Assembly: GCA_947372865.1 (NCBI GenBank)
Contig: CANBVJ010000006.1
Coordinates: forward strand, 24,644 to 88,643
Reading direction: 5' to 3'
Length of the DNA: 64,000 nucleotides
From: Comamonadaceae bacterium
Lineage (GTDB): Bacteria > Pseudomonadota > Gammaproteobacteria > Burkholderiales > Burkholderiaceae_C
Shown in pieces: positions 45,992-55,091 of this stretch; the stretch's first letter is position 1; each line of letters starts with the position of its first letter. The position numbers were made by a program, and so were the translations under genes. The notes under the pieces are model-generated. The model was not told the origin of the DNA. It ran no database searches and saw only the letters and a program-made list of their open reading frames with translations.

Positions 45992-47911
45992 ATGACCATG
46001 GTTCAGATCACACTTCCCGACGGCTCCCTGCGCGAATTCCCCGGCCCCGTCACGGTGGCCGAGGTGGCCGCATCCATTGGTGCCGGTCTGGCCAAAGCCG
46101 CGCTGGCCGGCAAGATTGACGGCGTGGTGGTCGACACCAGCCACACCATCAGCGCCAACAGCGCCTTGTCCATCATCACAGCCAAAGACGCCGACGGCCT
46201 CGAAGTGATCCGCCACTCCACCGCGCACTTGCTGGCCTATGCGGTCAAAACCCTGTTCCCCGACGCCCAGGTCACCATCGGCCCGGTGATTGAGCACGGT
46301 TTTTTCTACGACTTTTCCTACAAGCGCCCCTTTACCCCAGACGACCTGGCGCTGATCGAGAAAAAAATGACCGAGCTCGCCGCCAAGGACGAGCCTGTTA
46401 CGCGCCGCGTGCTGCCGCGCGACGAGGCGGTGGCCTATTTCAAAAGCCTGGGCGAACACTACAAGGCCGAGATCATCGAGAGTATTCCGGCGGGCCAAGA
46501 TGTGTCCTTGTACCGCGAAGGCGATTTTGAAGACCTGTGCCGCGGCCCCCACGTGCCCAGCACTGGCAAGCTCAAATTCTTCAAGCTCATGAAGCTGGCC
46601 GGCGCCTACTGGCGCGGCGACCACAAAAACGAGATGCTTCAGCGCATTTACGGCACGGCCTGGGCCACCAAAGACGAGCTGCAACAGCATCTGACCATGC
46701 TCGAAGAGGCTGAGAAGCGCGACCACCGCAAGCTTGGGCGCGAACTCGATTTGTTCCATATTGACGATCACGCCCCTGGCTTGGTGTTCTGGCACCCCAA
46801 GGGCTGGACCCTGTGGCAGGGCGTGGAGCAGTACATGCGCCGCGTGTACCAGGACAACGGCTACCTGGAAGTCAAAGGCCCGCAAATCATCGACAAAGGC
46901 CTGTGGGAGAAAACCGGCCACTGGGACAAGTACCGCGAAAACATGTTCGTCACCGAGTCCGAAAAGCGCGAATACGCCTTGAAGCCGATGAACTGCCCCG
47001 GCCATATCCTGATTTTCAAGCAAGGCATCAAAAGCTACCGCGACCTGCCGCTGCGCTACGGTGAATTCGGCCAGTGCCACCGCAACGAGCCTTCAGGCGG
47101 CCTGCACGGCATCATGCGCGTGCGTGGTTTTACGCAAGACGACGGCCACATTTTCTGTACTGAGGATCAAATTTTGCAAGAGTGCGTGAACTACACGACC
47201 TTGCTGCAAAAGGTCTACACCGACTTCGGTTTCAAGAACATCATTTATAAAGTCGCCACGCGCCCCGAAAAGCGCATTGGCTCGGACGAGAGCTGGGACA
47301 AGGCCGAACACGCGCTCATGGAAAGCCTGCGCGCCTCAGGTTGCGAGTTTGAAATATCGGTGGGCGACGGCGCCTTTTATGGCCCCAAGATCGAATACAC
47401 CCTGAAAGACGCCATTGGCCGCCAGTGGCAATGCGGCACTATGCAGGTCGATTTCTTCATGACCGAGCGCCTGGATGCTGAATACGTCGGAGAAGACGGC
47501 GCCCGCCATCGCCCCGTTATGTTGCACCGCGCCATCGTCGGCAGCCTTGAGCGATTCATCGGAATCTTGATCGAAGAAAGCGCTGGCGCCTTGCCTACCT
47601 GGCTCGCTCCGGTGCAAATCGCGGTGCTCAATATCACCGATGCACAGGCCGATTACGCCCGTTTTGTGGCCAAAACGCTGCAGAATCAAGGGCTTAGGGT
47701 TGATCTGGACCTTAAAAACGAAAAAATTACGTATAAAATACGCGAGCATTCGATGCAGAAGCTGCCCTATCTGTTGGTCGTTGGTGACAAAGAGATGGCA
47801 GCCGGTACCGTCGCAGTGCGCGCCCGAGGAGGTAAAGACCTCGGTGCAATGCCGCTAGATGCCTTCGCGCAACTAATCAAAAGCGACGTTGCTGACAAAT
47901 CCCTTGTCTAA
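45992..47911 (+). CDS. thrS: Threonyl-tRNA synthetase
   Basis: The full-length enzyme (639 residues) has an N-terminal TGS domain ([28 protein letters not shown]), an editing domain with [24 protein letters not shown], and the class II core. The zinc ligands are in [17 protein letters not shown] and [15 protein letters not shown]. Motif 2 is [20 protein letters not shown]. It charges tRNA-Thr. The first ATG is at 45992, a second two codons later. No Shine-Dalgarno sequence is seen before either, only the T-tract of the terminator. It leads the infC-rpmI-rplT-pheST-ihfA operon. Confidence 0.96.
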   Translation: MTMVQITLPDGSLREFPGPVTVAEVAASIGAGLAKAALAGKIDGVVVDTSHTISANSALSIITAKDADGLEVIRHSTAHLLAYAVKTLFPDAQVTIGPVIEHGFFYDFSYKRPFTPDDLALIEKKMTELAAKDEPVTRRVLPRDEAVAYFKSLGEHYKAEIIESIPAGQDVSLYREGDFEDLCRGPHVPSTGKLKFFKLMKLAGAYWRGDHKNEMLQRIYGTAWATKDELQQHLTMLEEAEKRDHRKLGRELDLFHIDDHAPGLVFWHPKGWTLWQGVEQYMRRVYQDNGYLEVKGPQIIDKGLWEKTGHWDKYRENMFVTESEKREYALKPMNCPGHILIFKQGIKSYRDLPLRYGEFGQCHRNEPSGGLHGIMRVRGFTQDDGHIFCTEDQILQECVNYTTLLQKVYTDFGFKNIIYKVATRPEKRIGSDESWDKAEHALMESLRASGCEFEISVGDGAFYGPKIEYTLKDAIGRQWQCGTMQVDFFMTERLDAEYVGEDGARHRPVMLHRAIVGSLERFIGILIEESAGALPTWLAPVQIAVLNITDAQADYARFVAKTLQNQGLRVDLDLKNEKITYKIREHSMQKLPYLLVVGDKEMAAGTVAVRARGGKDLGAMPLDAFAQLIKSDVADKSLV

Positions 47912-47993
47912 GGTTGTTTCCAAAGATGAAGTTGGTCCGTCGCGTGCTGCGCGGTTTTAGCCTGTTTGGGCAGATTTTGTGAAGGATTGAGCC

Positions 47994-48581
47994 ATCGCTA
48001 CTGAATTTCGTGACCGCCGTCAGCGTGAAGAACGCAAACACCGCCTCAACCGGGAAATCATGGTGCCGGAAGTCCGGCTCTCGGGTATTGAGAATGAACC
48101 CCTTGGGGTCGTCAGTCTCATGGAGGCCCTTCGCATGGCCGGTGAGTTGGATGTGGATCTGGTTGAAATAGCCGCCACCGCCATCCCGCCCGTGTGCCGC
48201 TTGATGGACTATGGAAAGTTCAAATACCAAGAGCAAAAGAAGGCAGCGGAAGCGAAATCCAAGCAAAAGGTCATCGAGGTCAAGGAAATCAAGTTCCGAC
48301 CCGGTACCGACGATGGTGACTACAACATCAAAGTGCGCAATATCAAGCGCTTTTTGGAAGACGGCGACAAGTGCAAGATCACGCTGCGGTTCCGCGGTCG
48401 TGAGATTACCCACCAAGAAATTGGTTTGGCCTTGTTGCAGCGTATGCGCGAAGAGTTGGCCGACCTGATTGTGGTGGAGCAGTTCCCCAAGTTGGAAGGC
48501 CGCCAGATGGTCATGATGATTGCGCCGGGCAAGAAAAAGCAAGGCGGATCGAACAAGCCGGTGCAAGAAGCTGCAGCCTAA
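47994..48581 (+). CDS. infC: Translation initiation factor IF-3, rare ATC start codon
   Basis: The product is 195 residues when read from ATC at 47994. In the same frame a TGA stop lies 6 bases upstream (47988-47990), and AAGGA at 47982-47986 sits at proper distance, so no ATG or GTG start can precede the conserved N-terminus [21 protein letters not shown]. The first in-frame ATG (48060) would cut off 22 residues. infC in E. coli uses AUU for autoregulation by IF-3, and ATC should work similarly. Signature features include [37 protein letters not shown] (spanning residues 38-75). Confidence 0.95.
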   Translation: MATEFRDRRQREERKHRLNREIMVPEVRLSGIENEPLGVVSLMEALRMAGELDVDLVEIAATAIPPVCRLMDYGKFKYQEQKKAAEAKSKQKVIEVKEIKFRPGTDDGDYNIKVRNIKRFLEDGDKCKITLRFRGREITHQEIGLALLQRMREELADLIVVEQFPKLEGRQMVMMIAPGKKKQGGSNKPVQEAAA

Positions 48582-48637
48582 AGCACGGGTTTATTGAGAA
48601 AACAGAATTTGCGCCAGTCTGGTCACTGGTGCAATAG

Positions 48638-48685
48638 CCCAGAGGTAAAACTCTGGGTGTGCGGCAAAAGCAATTGCGCCGCACA
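48638..48685 (+). promoter_or_regulatory. Twin-hairpin leader upstream of rpmI
   Basis: Two perfect stem-loops stand back to back in the 232-base gap between infC and rpmI. The first is cccagag / ctctggg with a 6-base loop (48638-48657). The second is tgtgcggc / gccgcaca with a 12-base loop containing gcaattgc (48658-48685). Such structured leaders upstream of rpmI-rplT are often targets of L20 autoregulation. The actual structure here was not compared with any known class. Confidence 0.45.
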
Positions 48686-48813
48686 ACTTGCGCAGCCAGG
48701 TTGACAGGTTTTTAACCGCCAACCGGGGTGTTGCAAGAAAAGTGGCTCGGGGCCAACAAGGCTGAAAATTCTTTTCAGACGCCTCACGAGCACAAAGTAA
48801 AAGGAGCATAAGC

Positions 48814-49017
48814 ATGCCCAAAATGAAGACCAAGAGCGCGGCGAAAAAACGCTTTCGCGTTCGTCCTGGTGGCACCGTCAAACGCGGTCAAGCCTTCAAA
48901 CGTCACATCTTGACCAAGAAGACCACCAAAAATAAACGCCATCTGCGCGGTACCACTGGAGTTCATGAGACCAATATGGGTCACATGGCGCAGATGCTGC
49001 CAGGCCGTGGTATTTAA
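48814..49017 (+). CDS. rpmI: 50S ribosomal protein L35
   Basis: The 67-residue basic protein [20 protein letters not shown]...[24 protein letters not shown] is a normal-length L35. It is preceded by AAGGAG seven or so bases from the ATG and followed by rplT after 25 bases. Standard infC-rpmI-rplT order. Confidence 0.97.
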   Translation: MPKMKTKSAAKKRFRVRPGGTVKRGQAFKRHILTKKTTKNKRHLRGTTGVHETNMGHMAQMLPGRGI

Positions 49018-49042
49018 TTAACGACGAACAAGGAGTAATACC

Positions 49043-49402
49043 ATGCCTCGCGTCAAACGTGGTGTAACGGCTCGCGCCCGCCACAAAAAAGTTCTCGCCC
49101 TTGCCAAGGGTTTCCGCGGTCGCCGCGGTAATGTCTTCCGCGTCGCTAAAGAAGCGGTAATGAAGGCTGGGCAATATGCCTACCGTGACCGCCGTACCAA
49201 AAAGCGTGTGTTCCGTCAGTTGTGGATTGCGCGTATCAACGCTGCAGCCCGTCAATGCGGCATGACCTACAGCCAGTTCGCCAACGGACTGAAAAAAGCG
49301 CATATCGAGATCGACCGCAAGGTTTTGTCTGATATCGCGGTGCACGACATGGCCGCTTTTGCGGGCATTGTGGAACAAGTGAAAGCCAAGCTGGCCGCCT
49401 GA
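49043..49402 (+). CDS. rplT: 50S ribosomal protein L20
   Basis: L20 (119 residues) binds 23S rRNA early in 50S assembly and in several bacteria represses its own operon. The N-terminal arm [24 protein letters not shown] and later [30 protein letters not shown] are typical. It is preceded by AAGGAG (about 49029). A terminator-like hairpin follows at 49450. Confidence 0.97.
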   Translation: MPRVKRGVTARARHKKVLALAKGFRGRRGNVFRVAKEAVMKAGQYAYRDRRTKKRVFRQLWIARINAAARQCGMTYSQFANGLKKAHIEIDRKVLSDIAVHDMAAFAGIVEQVKAKLAA

Positions 49403-49449
49403 TTCCCGTCCCCCTGCGCCGTCAATGCGGCGTATGGCGCACCAGAGAC

Positions 49450-49484
49450 AAGGGCTAGAGCTTGAAAAAGCGCTAGCCCTTTTT
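49450..49484 (+). terminator. Terminator/attenuator between rplT and pheS
   Basis: An 8-bp stem agggctag / ctagccct with a 14-base loop is followed by TTTTT, 30 bases before the pheS start. It may end the ribosomal part of the transcript or serve as an attenuator of pheST. A further weak hairpin tgcgcc / ggcgca lies before it (49414-49441). Confidence 0.75.
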
Positions 49485-49514
49485 CCTTGACTTCCGAGAT
49501 TTACCTACCTTGCT

Positions 49515-50585
49515 ATGACCGACCTGATTGAGATCGTCGATGCGGCCACCGCTGCCTTTGCCGAGGCCGTGACGCCGGCCGAGCTGGAAAACGCCAAGGC
49601 CTTGTTCCTGGGCAAGTCTGGCCGCATGACCGAGCTGATGAAGGGCATGGCGGCCCTGAGCGTAGACGAGAAAAAGTCGCGCGGCGCCGCCATCAACGTG
49701 GCCAAACAGGCAATCGAGGCCGCACTTACCCAGCGCCGCCAAGCCCTGGCCGATGCCGAATTGCAATTGCAACTGCAAGCCGAAGCGCTGGACGTGACCC
49801 TGCCAGGGCGCCAACGTGGCGCCGGTGGTTTGCACCCGGTATCGCTGACGCTCGAGCGCATCGAGGCCATTTTTGGCTCCATGGGTTTTGATGTGGCCCA
49901 GGGCCCCGAGATCGAGACCGACTGGTTCAACTTCACCGCGCTCAACACGCCCGAAGACCACCCCGCGCGTTCGATGCACGACACCTTCTATGTTGAAGGC
50001 GGCACCGAGAAAGCGCCTTTGCTACTGCGCACCCACACCAGCCCGATGCAAATCCGCCACGCGGTGCAGCACGTCAAAAAATACCGCGAGGCCGCAGGCG
50101 CTGAAGACGGCGCCTTGTTTTCTGGCGATATGCCCGAGATTCGCGTGATTGCGCCCGGGCGCACCTACCGCGTGGACAGTGACGCCACGCATTCGCCCAT
50201 GTTCCACCAGTGCGAAGGCCTGTGGGTGGGCGAGAACGTGAGTTTCAAAGACCTGAAGTTCGTGTTTACCGACTTCTGCCGTACCTTTTTTGAAAGCGAC
50301 GACCTGGTCTTGCGCTTTCGGCCCAGTTTCTTTCCGTTCACCGAGCCCAGCGCCGAGATTGACATCCAGTTTGCCGGTGGACCCTTGGCCGGGCGTTGGC
50401 TGGAAGTGGCGGGCTCGGGCCAGGTGCATCCCAATGTGATTCGCAACATGGGCCTGGACCCCGAGAAGTACATCGGCTTTGCCTTTGGCATGGGCCCGGA
50501 CCGGCTGACGATGTTGCGCTACGGCGTCAACGACTTGCGTTTGTTTTTTGATGGCGACATTCGCTTTCTCTCGCAGTTCCAATAA
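49515..50585 (+). CDS. pheS: Phenylalanyl-tRNA synthetase alpha subunit
   Basis: The 356-residue catalytic subunit has an N-terminal coiled coil (residues 1-90), then [16 protein letters not shown], motif 2 [19 protein letters not shown], and [18 protein letters not shown] with [18 protein letters not shown] near the end. It charges tRNA-Phe with PheT. The start [12 protein letters not shown] matches the family. Tight linkage to pheT (15 bases) is standard. Confidence 0.97.
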   Translation: MTDLIEIVDAATAAFAEAVTPAELENAKALFLGKSGRMTELMKGMAALSVDEKKSRGAAINVAKQAIEAALTQRRQALADAELQLQLQAEALDVTLPGRQRGAGGLHPVSLTLERIEAIFGSMGFDVAQGPEIETDWFNFTALNTPEDHPARSMHDTFYVEGGTEKAPLLLRTHTSPMQIRHAVQHVKKYREAAGAEDGALFSGDMPEIRVIAPGRTYRVDSDATHSPMFHQCEGLWVGENVSFKDLKFVFTDFCRTFFESDDLVLRFRPSFFPFTEPSAEIDIQFAGGPLAGRWLEVAGSGQVHPNVIRNMGLDPEKYIGFAFGMGPDRLTMLRYGVNDLRLFFDGDIRFLSQFQ

Positions 50586-50600
50586 TTCCAAGAAAAGCCT

Positions 50601-53033
50601 ATGCAATTCCCTGAATCCTGGCTGCGGGCCTTTTGCAACCCGCCGCTCACCACCGCACAACTCGCCCACACCCTGACCATGGCGGGCCTGGAGGTGGAAG
50701 ACCTCCAACCGGTAGCTCCACCGTTTAGCCACATCGTGGTCGGCGAAATCCGCCACGCCGAGCAACACCCCAACGCCGACCGCTTGCGCGTGTGCAAGGT
50801 GGACGTGGGCGCGCCGGAGCTGCTCAATATCGTCTGCGGCGCACCCAATGCCCGCGTGGGCATTCGCGTGCCTTGCGCCTTGGTGGGCGCCGAGCTGCCA
50901 CCGGGCGCTGACGGCAAGCCCTTTGTCATCAAGGTCGGGCAACTGCGCGGCGTGGAGAGCCAGGGCATGTTGTGTTCGGCCAAAGAGCTGCAGCTCGCCG
51001 ACGACCACGGTGGCCTGCTGGAGCTTGCCGCCGATGCGCCGTTGGGCCAAAGCATCCGCACGCACCTGAACCTGGACGACACCTTGTTCACGCTCAAGCT
51101 CACGCCCAACCTGGCGCATTGCCTGAGCGTCTACGGCGTGGCGCGAGAAGTGGCTGCGCTCACCGGCGCGCCGCTGCTGGCACCTGAGTTTTCCCCGGTG
51201 GCTGTGGGGAACGCCGACACCCTCAAAGTGTCGGTCAGCGCGCCCGATTTATGCGGTCGCTTTTCGGGCCGCGTGGTGCGCAATGTCAATCCGCAGGCCA
51301 AGACGCCGCAGTGGATGGTGGACCGCCTGGCGCGCTGCGGCCAGCGCAGCGTCACGGCTTTGGTGGACATTTCTAACTATGTGATGTTTGAGTTGGGCCG
51401 GCCGTCGCATATTTTTGACTTGGACAAAATCCACGGCGGCCTGGATGTGCGCTGGGGCAGGGCGGGCGAGCAGATCAAGCTGCTCAATGGCAACACCGTG
51501 CAAGTGGACGGCGAAGTCGGCGTGATTGCCGATGATGTGCAGGTCGAGTCGCTGGCCGGCATCATGGGCGGTGACGCCACGGCCGTGTCGGACGATACCC
51601 GCAATGTGTACGTGGAAGCCGCGTTTTGGTGGCCTAAGGCGATTGCCGGGCGCTCACGCCGATTCAACTTTTCTACCGACGCTGGCCACCGCTTTGAGCG
51701 CGGAGTGGACCCGGCGTCCACCGTTGAGCATATTGAGCACCTGACCCGCCTGATTCTGGAGATTTGCGGCACGCCCGACACAAGCTGTGGCCCGGTGGAC
51801 GACCAGCAACCCGCCATGCCTGCGCGCACGCCCGTGCATTTGCGGGTGGCACGTGCGGCCAAGATCATTGGCATGCCGCTGACCCAAGCCCAGTGCTTTG
51901 ACGCTTTGCAGCGCCTGGGGCTGGACGTGTCGCAGGCCGATGGCGTGCTGACCGTGGTGCCGCCGTCTTTCCGCTTTGACTTGCAGATTGAAGAAGACCT
52001 GATCGAAGAAGTGGCGCGCATGGTCGGCTACGACGCGCTGCCGCACACGCCCCCGCTGGGCCCGATCACCGCCAAGCTGCGGCCTGAGTCGCAGCGCAGC
52101 CCGTTTGCGCTGCGCCGCGTGCTGGCCGGTATGGGCTACCAGGAAACCATCAACTTCAGCTTTGTGGAAGAGCGCTGGGAGCACGAGCTTGCAGGTAACG
52201 CCAAGCCCATTAAGCTGCTCAATCCGATTGCCAGCCAGATGAGCGTGATGCGCTCGTCCTTGATCGCGTCTTTGGTGCAGGTGCTCAAGTTCAACCAGGC
52301 GCGCAAGGCGCCGCGCGTGCGCGTGTTTGAGCTGGGTCGCGTGTTCTTGCGCAACGACGCGGTGCAAAACACCGACACCACGGTGCAAGGTTTTGATCAG
52401 CCTATGCGCGTGGCTGGTCTGGCCTGTGGCGCCGCAGATACGCTGCAATGGGGGCACAAAGAGACGGCAGTGGATTTCTTTGATGTCAAAGGCGATATCG
52501 AAGCGCTGCTCTCGCCCCTGAAGGCCGAGTTTGTGCCCGCCACGCACCCGGCCATGCACCCCGGGCGCTGCGCCGAGGTGCACTTGCACGGGCGCGCCAT
52601 TGGCTACTTGGGCGAGTTGCACCCCCGCTGGCGCCAAGACTACGAGTTGCTGCAAAACCCGGTGGTGTTCGAGTTGGACTTGGACGCCGTGCTGCAAAGC
52701 CGCGTGGCCGTGTTTGCCGCCGTGCCCAAACTGCAACCGGTGCAGCGCGATATTGCTGTCATGGTCACAGACGCTGTGAGCCACCAGGCGCTGATGGCCT
52801 GTATCCACGCCGCGCCCACCGGCGGGCTGTTGCAAGAGGCGCAGCTGTTTGACGTCTACCGCCCCAAGGTCAGCGCCACCGAGGGCGATACTGCTGCCCC
52901 ACAGCGCAGCCTGGCCGTGCGCCTGACGCTGAGCAGCGCCGACGCCACCCTGACCGAAGAGCAAATTGAGCAAACCGTCAAAGCCGTGCTCGACCAGCTC
53001 GGCCGCGACCTGGGTGCCCGCCAGCGCGCGTAA
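50601..53033 (+). CDS. pheT: Phenylalanyl-tRNA synthetase beta subunit
   Basis: The 810-residue beta subunit has the N-terminal MQFPESWLRAFCNPPLTTAQLAHTLTMAGLEVED, a tRNA-binding OB fold (FSHIVVGEIRHAEQHPNADRLRVCKVDVG), B3/B4 editing region (residues about 210-390), and the C-terminal FDX-ACB anticodon-binding domain (FAAVPKLQPVQRDIAVMV). Normal length. Followed by ihfA after 35 bases. Confidence 0.97.
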   Translation: MQFPESWLRAFCNPPLTTAQLAHTLTMAGLEVEDLQPVAPPFSHIVVGEIRHAEQHPNADRLRVCKVDVGAPELLNIVCGAPNARVGIRVPCALVGAELPPGADGKPFVIKVGQLRGVESQGMLCSAKELQLADDHGGLLELAADAPLGQSIRTHLNLDDTLFTLKLTPNLAHCLSVYGVAREVAALTGAPLLAPEFSPVAVGNADTLKVSVSAPDLCGRFSGRVVRNVNPQAKTPQWMVDRLARCGQRSVTALVDISNYVMFELGRPSHIFDLDKIHGGLDVRWGRAGEQIKLLNGNTVQVDGEVGVIADDVQVESLAGIMGGDATAVSDDTRNVYVEAAFWWPKAIAGRSRRFNFSTDAGHRFERGVDPASTVEHIEHLTRLILEICGTPDTSCGPVDDQQPAMPARTPVHLRVARAAKIIGMPLTQAQCFDALQRLGLDVSQADGVLTVVPPSFRFDLQIEEDLIEEVARMVGYDALPHTPPLGPITAKLRPESQRSPFALRRVLAGMGYQETINFSFVEERWEHELAGNAKPIKLLNPIASQMSVMRSSLIASLVQVLKFNQARKAPRVRVFELGRVFLRNDAVQNTDTTVQGFDQPMRVAGLACGAADTLQWGHKETAVDFFDVKGDIEALLSPLKAEFVPATHPAMHPGRCAEVHLHGRAIGYLGELHPRWRQDYELLQNPVVFELDLDAVLQSRVAVFAAVPKLQPVQRDIAVMVTDAVSHQALMACIHAAPTGGLLQEAQLFDVYRPKVSATEGDTAAPQRSLAVRLTLSSADATLTEEQIEQTVKAVLDQLGRDLGARQRA

Positions 53034-53068
53034 GCGCCTGGATTGCCTGAGCCCGCAGAAAGAACACC

Positions 53069-53410
53069 ATGCAGTTATCCGTAGACAGCCTTGAAACAGC
53101 GGCCGTTACCAAGGCCCAGCTCGCAGACCTGTTGTTTGAACAACTGGGTTTGAACAAGCGCGAGTCCAAAGACATGGTGGACGCGTTTTTTGACCTGATT
53201 ACCGCCCAGCTCGTGGGCGGTACCGACGTCAAAATTTCGGGCTTTGGCAATTTTCAGATCCGCACCAAGGCACCGCGCCCCGGGCGCAATCCGCGCACTG
53301 GCGAGGCGATTGCCATCGAAGCGCGCCGGGTCGTCACCTTCCACGCTAGCCATAAGCTCAAGGATCAAATCCAGGACGACAAGGCCGTGCCTGCCGTCGC
53401 CCAGGCCTAA
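53069..53410 (+). CDS. ihfA: Integration host factor alpha subunit
   Basis: IHF-alpha (113 residues) with IhfB bends DNA at specific sites for recombination, replication and transcription control. Features are KAQLADLLFEQLGLNKRESKDMVDAFFD, and the DNA-wrapping arm KISGFGNFQIRTKAPRPGRNPRTGEAI with the intercalating Pro. A C-terminal tail of about 10 residues (KAVPAVAQA) is common in betaproteobacteria. Its place after pheT is conserved across proteobacteria. Confidence 0.96.
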   Translation: MQLSVDSLETAAVTKAQLADLLFEQLGLNKRESKDMVDAFFDLITAQLVGGTDVKISGFGNFQIRTKAPRPGRNPRTGEAIAIEARRVVTFHASHKLKDQIQDDKAVPAVAQA

Positions 53411-53455
53411 GCCGTAATTTGCATCCGGTGCACCCTGCATTGCGCCTTCTTATAA

Positions 53456-53473
53456 CTTAGAGTAAGCTCTAAG
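53456..53473. promoter_or_regulatory. MerR-type operator dyad before the merR gene
   Basis: cttagag-taag-ctctaag is a perfect 7-bp dyad with a 4-base centre, 27 bases before the ATG of the MerR-family gene. Spacing and AT-rich centre are like MerR/NmlR-type operators that sit in over-long promoter spacers, so autoregulation or separate transcription from ihfA is likely. Confidence 0.55.
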
Positions 53474-53499
53474 GTTTTGCCTCTACCGCCTTGATTTCA

Positions 53500-53949
53500 A
53501 TGGAGAAAATGCTCCCATCTATCCCTGCCAAGCGCTATTTCACCATCGGTGAGGTGGGGGATCTGTGCGGCGTCAAACCCCACGTGCTGCGCTATTGGGA
53601 GCAAGAATTTACCCAACTGCGCCCCATGAAGCGACGCGGCAACCGCCGCTATTACCAGCACCACGAAGTGCTGATGATCCGCCGCATCCGCGATCTGCTG
53701 TACGACCAGGGTTTCACCATCAGCGGCGCGCGCAACAAGATGCAAGAGCTGATGGACCATGAGCGTGACAAAAAACGCAATGGCGAAGTGCTGCTCGACG
53801 GCATGGAAAGCCTGGATCCGCAAGACGACCACAGCGCAAAAGGCGACCATGGCGACGCCCGCCCCCTTTCTGCCACAAGCCCGCAGGCCTGGGTGGAGTT
53901 TCGACAAGAACTGTTGTCCATCCGCGCTTTGCTCGTTACCGAAGACTAA
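53500..53949 (+). CDS. MerR family transcriptional regulator
   Basis: A 149-residue regulator. The N-terminal winged HTH is clear (YFTIGEVGDLCGVKPHVLRYWEQEF, residues 16-40; RRYYQHHEVLMIRRIRDLLYDQGFTISGARNKM). The rest is Asp/Glu-rich with no Cys-based metal site, so metal sensing is unlikely. Burkholderiales genomes commonly carry this gene after ihfA, but its target is unknown. I start at MEKMLPSIPAKR. A TTG three codons upstream is also open. tRNA-Pro follows. Confidence 0.88.
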   Translation: MEKMLPSIPAKRYFTIGEVGDLCGVKPHVLRYWEQEFTQLRPMKRRGNRRYYQHHEVLMIRRIRDLLYDQGFTISGARNKMQELMDHERDKKRNGEVLLDGMESLDPQDDHSAKGDHGDARPLSATSPQAWVEFRQELLSIRALLVTED

Positions 53950-53995
53950 AGCGCGCTGTTCTTGCCGCCAAACCGGAAAACACCTTTTGGCAGGC

Positions 53996-54001
53996 TATAA
54001 T
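53996..54001 (+). promoter_or_regulatory. -10 element of tRNA-Pro
   Basis: A consensus TATAAT lies 13 bases before the tRNA gene. No good -35 is seen upstream, so the element may depend on extended contacts. Confidence 0.6.
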
Positions 54002-54014
54002 TCAAGACTTGATT

Positions 54015-54091
54015 CGGTGTGTGGCGCAGCCTGGTAGCGCACTTGCATGGGGTGCAAGGGGTCGAAGGTTCGAATCCTTTCACACCGACCA
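54015..54091 (+). tRNA. tRNA-Pro (anticodon GGG)
   Basis: The 77-base sequence folds into a normal cloverleaf. The acceptor stem is CGGTGTG / CACACCG, the anticodon arm CTTGC-ATGGGGT-GCAAG has GGG at the centre, the T-arm contains GGTTCGAATCC, and CCA is encoded. This reads proline codons CCC/CCU. Its 3' end is an integration site, next to the integrase remnant. Confidence 0.97.
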
Positions 54092-54102
54092 TTAGACAGT
54101 TT

Positions 54103-54138
54103 AAAGGCCTCTAAGTAGCGATACTCAGAGGCCTTTTT
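54103..54138 (+). terminator. Terminator of tRNA-Pro
   Basis: aaaggcctct / agaggccttt with a 14-base loop is followed by more T residues. It is 12 bases after the tRNA. Confidence 0.85.
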
Positions 54139-54203
54139 CATTGGTGAATCAAGGACTTATCCTCTAGTGACCGATAGTGAGGTCTATTGACTGCCAGCAC
54201 GAA

Positions 54204-54266
54204 ACCGGGGAACATACCGGGGAACAAACCGGGGTAAACAGGATTTTTTAGCAGTTGTTCCCCGGT
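54204..54266. repeat. Twelve-base-period repeats upstream of the integrase (arm-type sites)
   Basis: accggggaac occurs at 54204-54213 and 54216-54225, a variant accggggtaa at 54228-54237, and the inverted form gttccccggt at 54257-54266, 19 bases before the integrase ATG. Evenly spaced direct repeats just upstream of a P4-type integrase gene at a tRNA end resemble arm-type integrase-binding sites. They may also regulate the int promoter. Confidence 0.6.
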
Positions 54267-54284
54267 TTTCACTGGAGAACCCCC

Positions 54285-55067
54285 ATGCTCACCGATGCCG
54301 ATTGCCGAAACGCTCTATGCCCGCCGGACAAGAAACGGGCACGTCTTACCGACACCGAGGGCCTGTACCTTGAGGTAAGCCCCGCTGGATCGAAGCGATG
54401 GTTCTGGAAAACATACGCTGACGGCAAAGAGGGGCGGCTGGCGTTGGGTAGCTACCCAGACGTTAGCCTGAAGGCTGCGCGCGTGGCACGGACTGCGGCC
54501 AAGACGCAAAAGGCGGCAGGCACCAACCCCGTTCAGGCGCGTAAGGTGGCCAAGCTAAAGGCCGCTACCCCGGCGGGGAACACTTTTCAGGCCACCGCGC
54601 TTGAATGGTTCGAGCTGAAGCTGGAAAGCTGGAGCGGCCACTATGCCATTCGAGAAAAGCGCAACCTGGAGAAAGACCTGTTCCCCTTTTTAGGGGCGCG
54701 CGACATTTCCACGATTGAGGCGGTCGAGTTGCTGGCTGTGGTGCGCAGAGTAGAGGAACGCGGCGCCCTAGACGTGGCCCACCGGGTACTTACGACCGCC
54801 GGGCAGGTATGGCGCTACGCAGTGGCCACGGGGCGTACACCGCGCGATGTGAGCGCAGATATTCGCGGCGCACTCAAGCCCCACCATGGAAAGCACTTTG
54901 CAGCCATTACCGACCCCATCAAGTTGGGAGAGTTGGTGCGGGTGATCCGTGGGTATCAGGGCGGGCCGATTGTCCGGGCGGCGCTGCAACTCGCACCCCT
55001 GCTATTCCAAAGGCCCGGCGAGCTGCGGGCGGCTGCGTGGATACCTAGCGGCTTTTTTCATGGGTAA
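54285..55067 (+). pseudogene. Truncated tyrosine integrase (P4-type, DUF4102 N-terminus)
   Basis: The 260-residue frame begins with an arm-binding domain (LTDADCRNALCPPDKKRARLTDTEGLYLEVSPAG, GRLALGSYPDVSLKAAR), followed by a core-binding SAM-like domain (ALEWFELKLESWSGHYA). It reaches the catalytic-domain start at RPGELRAAAW and then breaks off into an unrelated PSGFFHG tail. The family is normally about 400 residues, so the HxxR and Tyr active-site parts are lost. Not likely to be functional as recombinase. It lies directly beside tRNA-Pro, its probable former target. The deletion point is around 55040. Confidence 0.85.
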
Positions 55068-55091
55068 TTCGGGTCGGCTCCGACTTTGCGT

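Noticed and set aside
49425..49490. 22-codon frame overlapping the terminator before pheS, a possible leader peptide
   Set aside because: A pheL-type leader would be rich in Phe codons. This one has only one Phe and no ribosome binding site.
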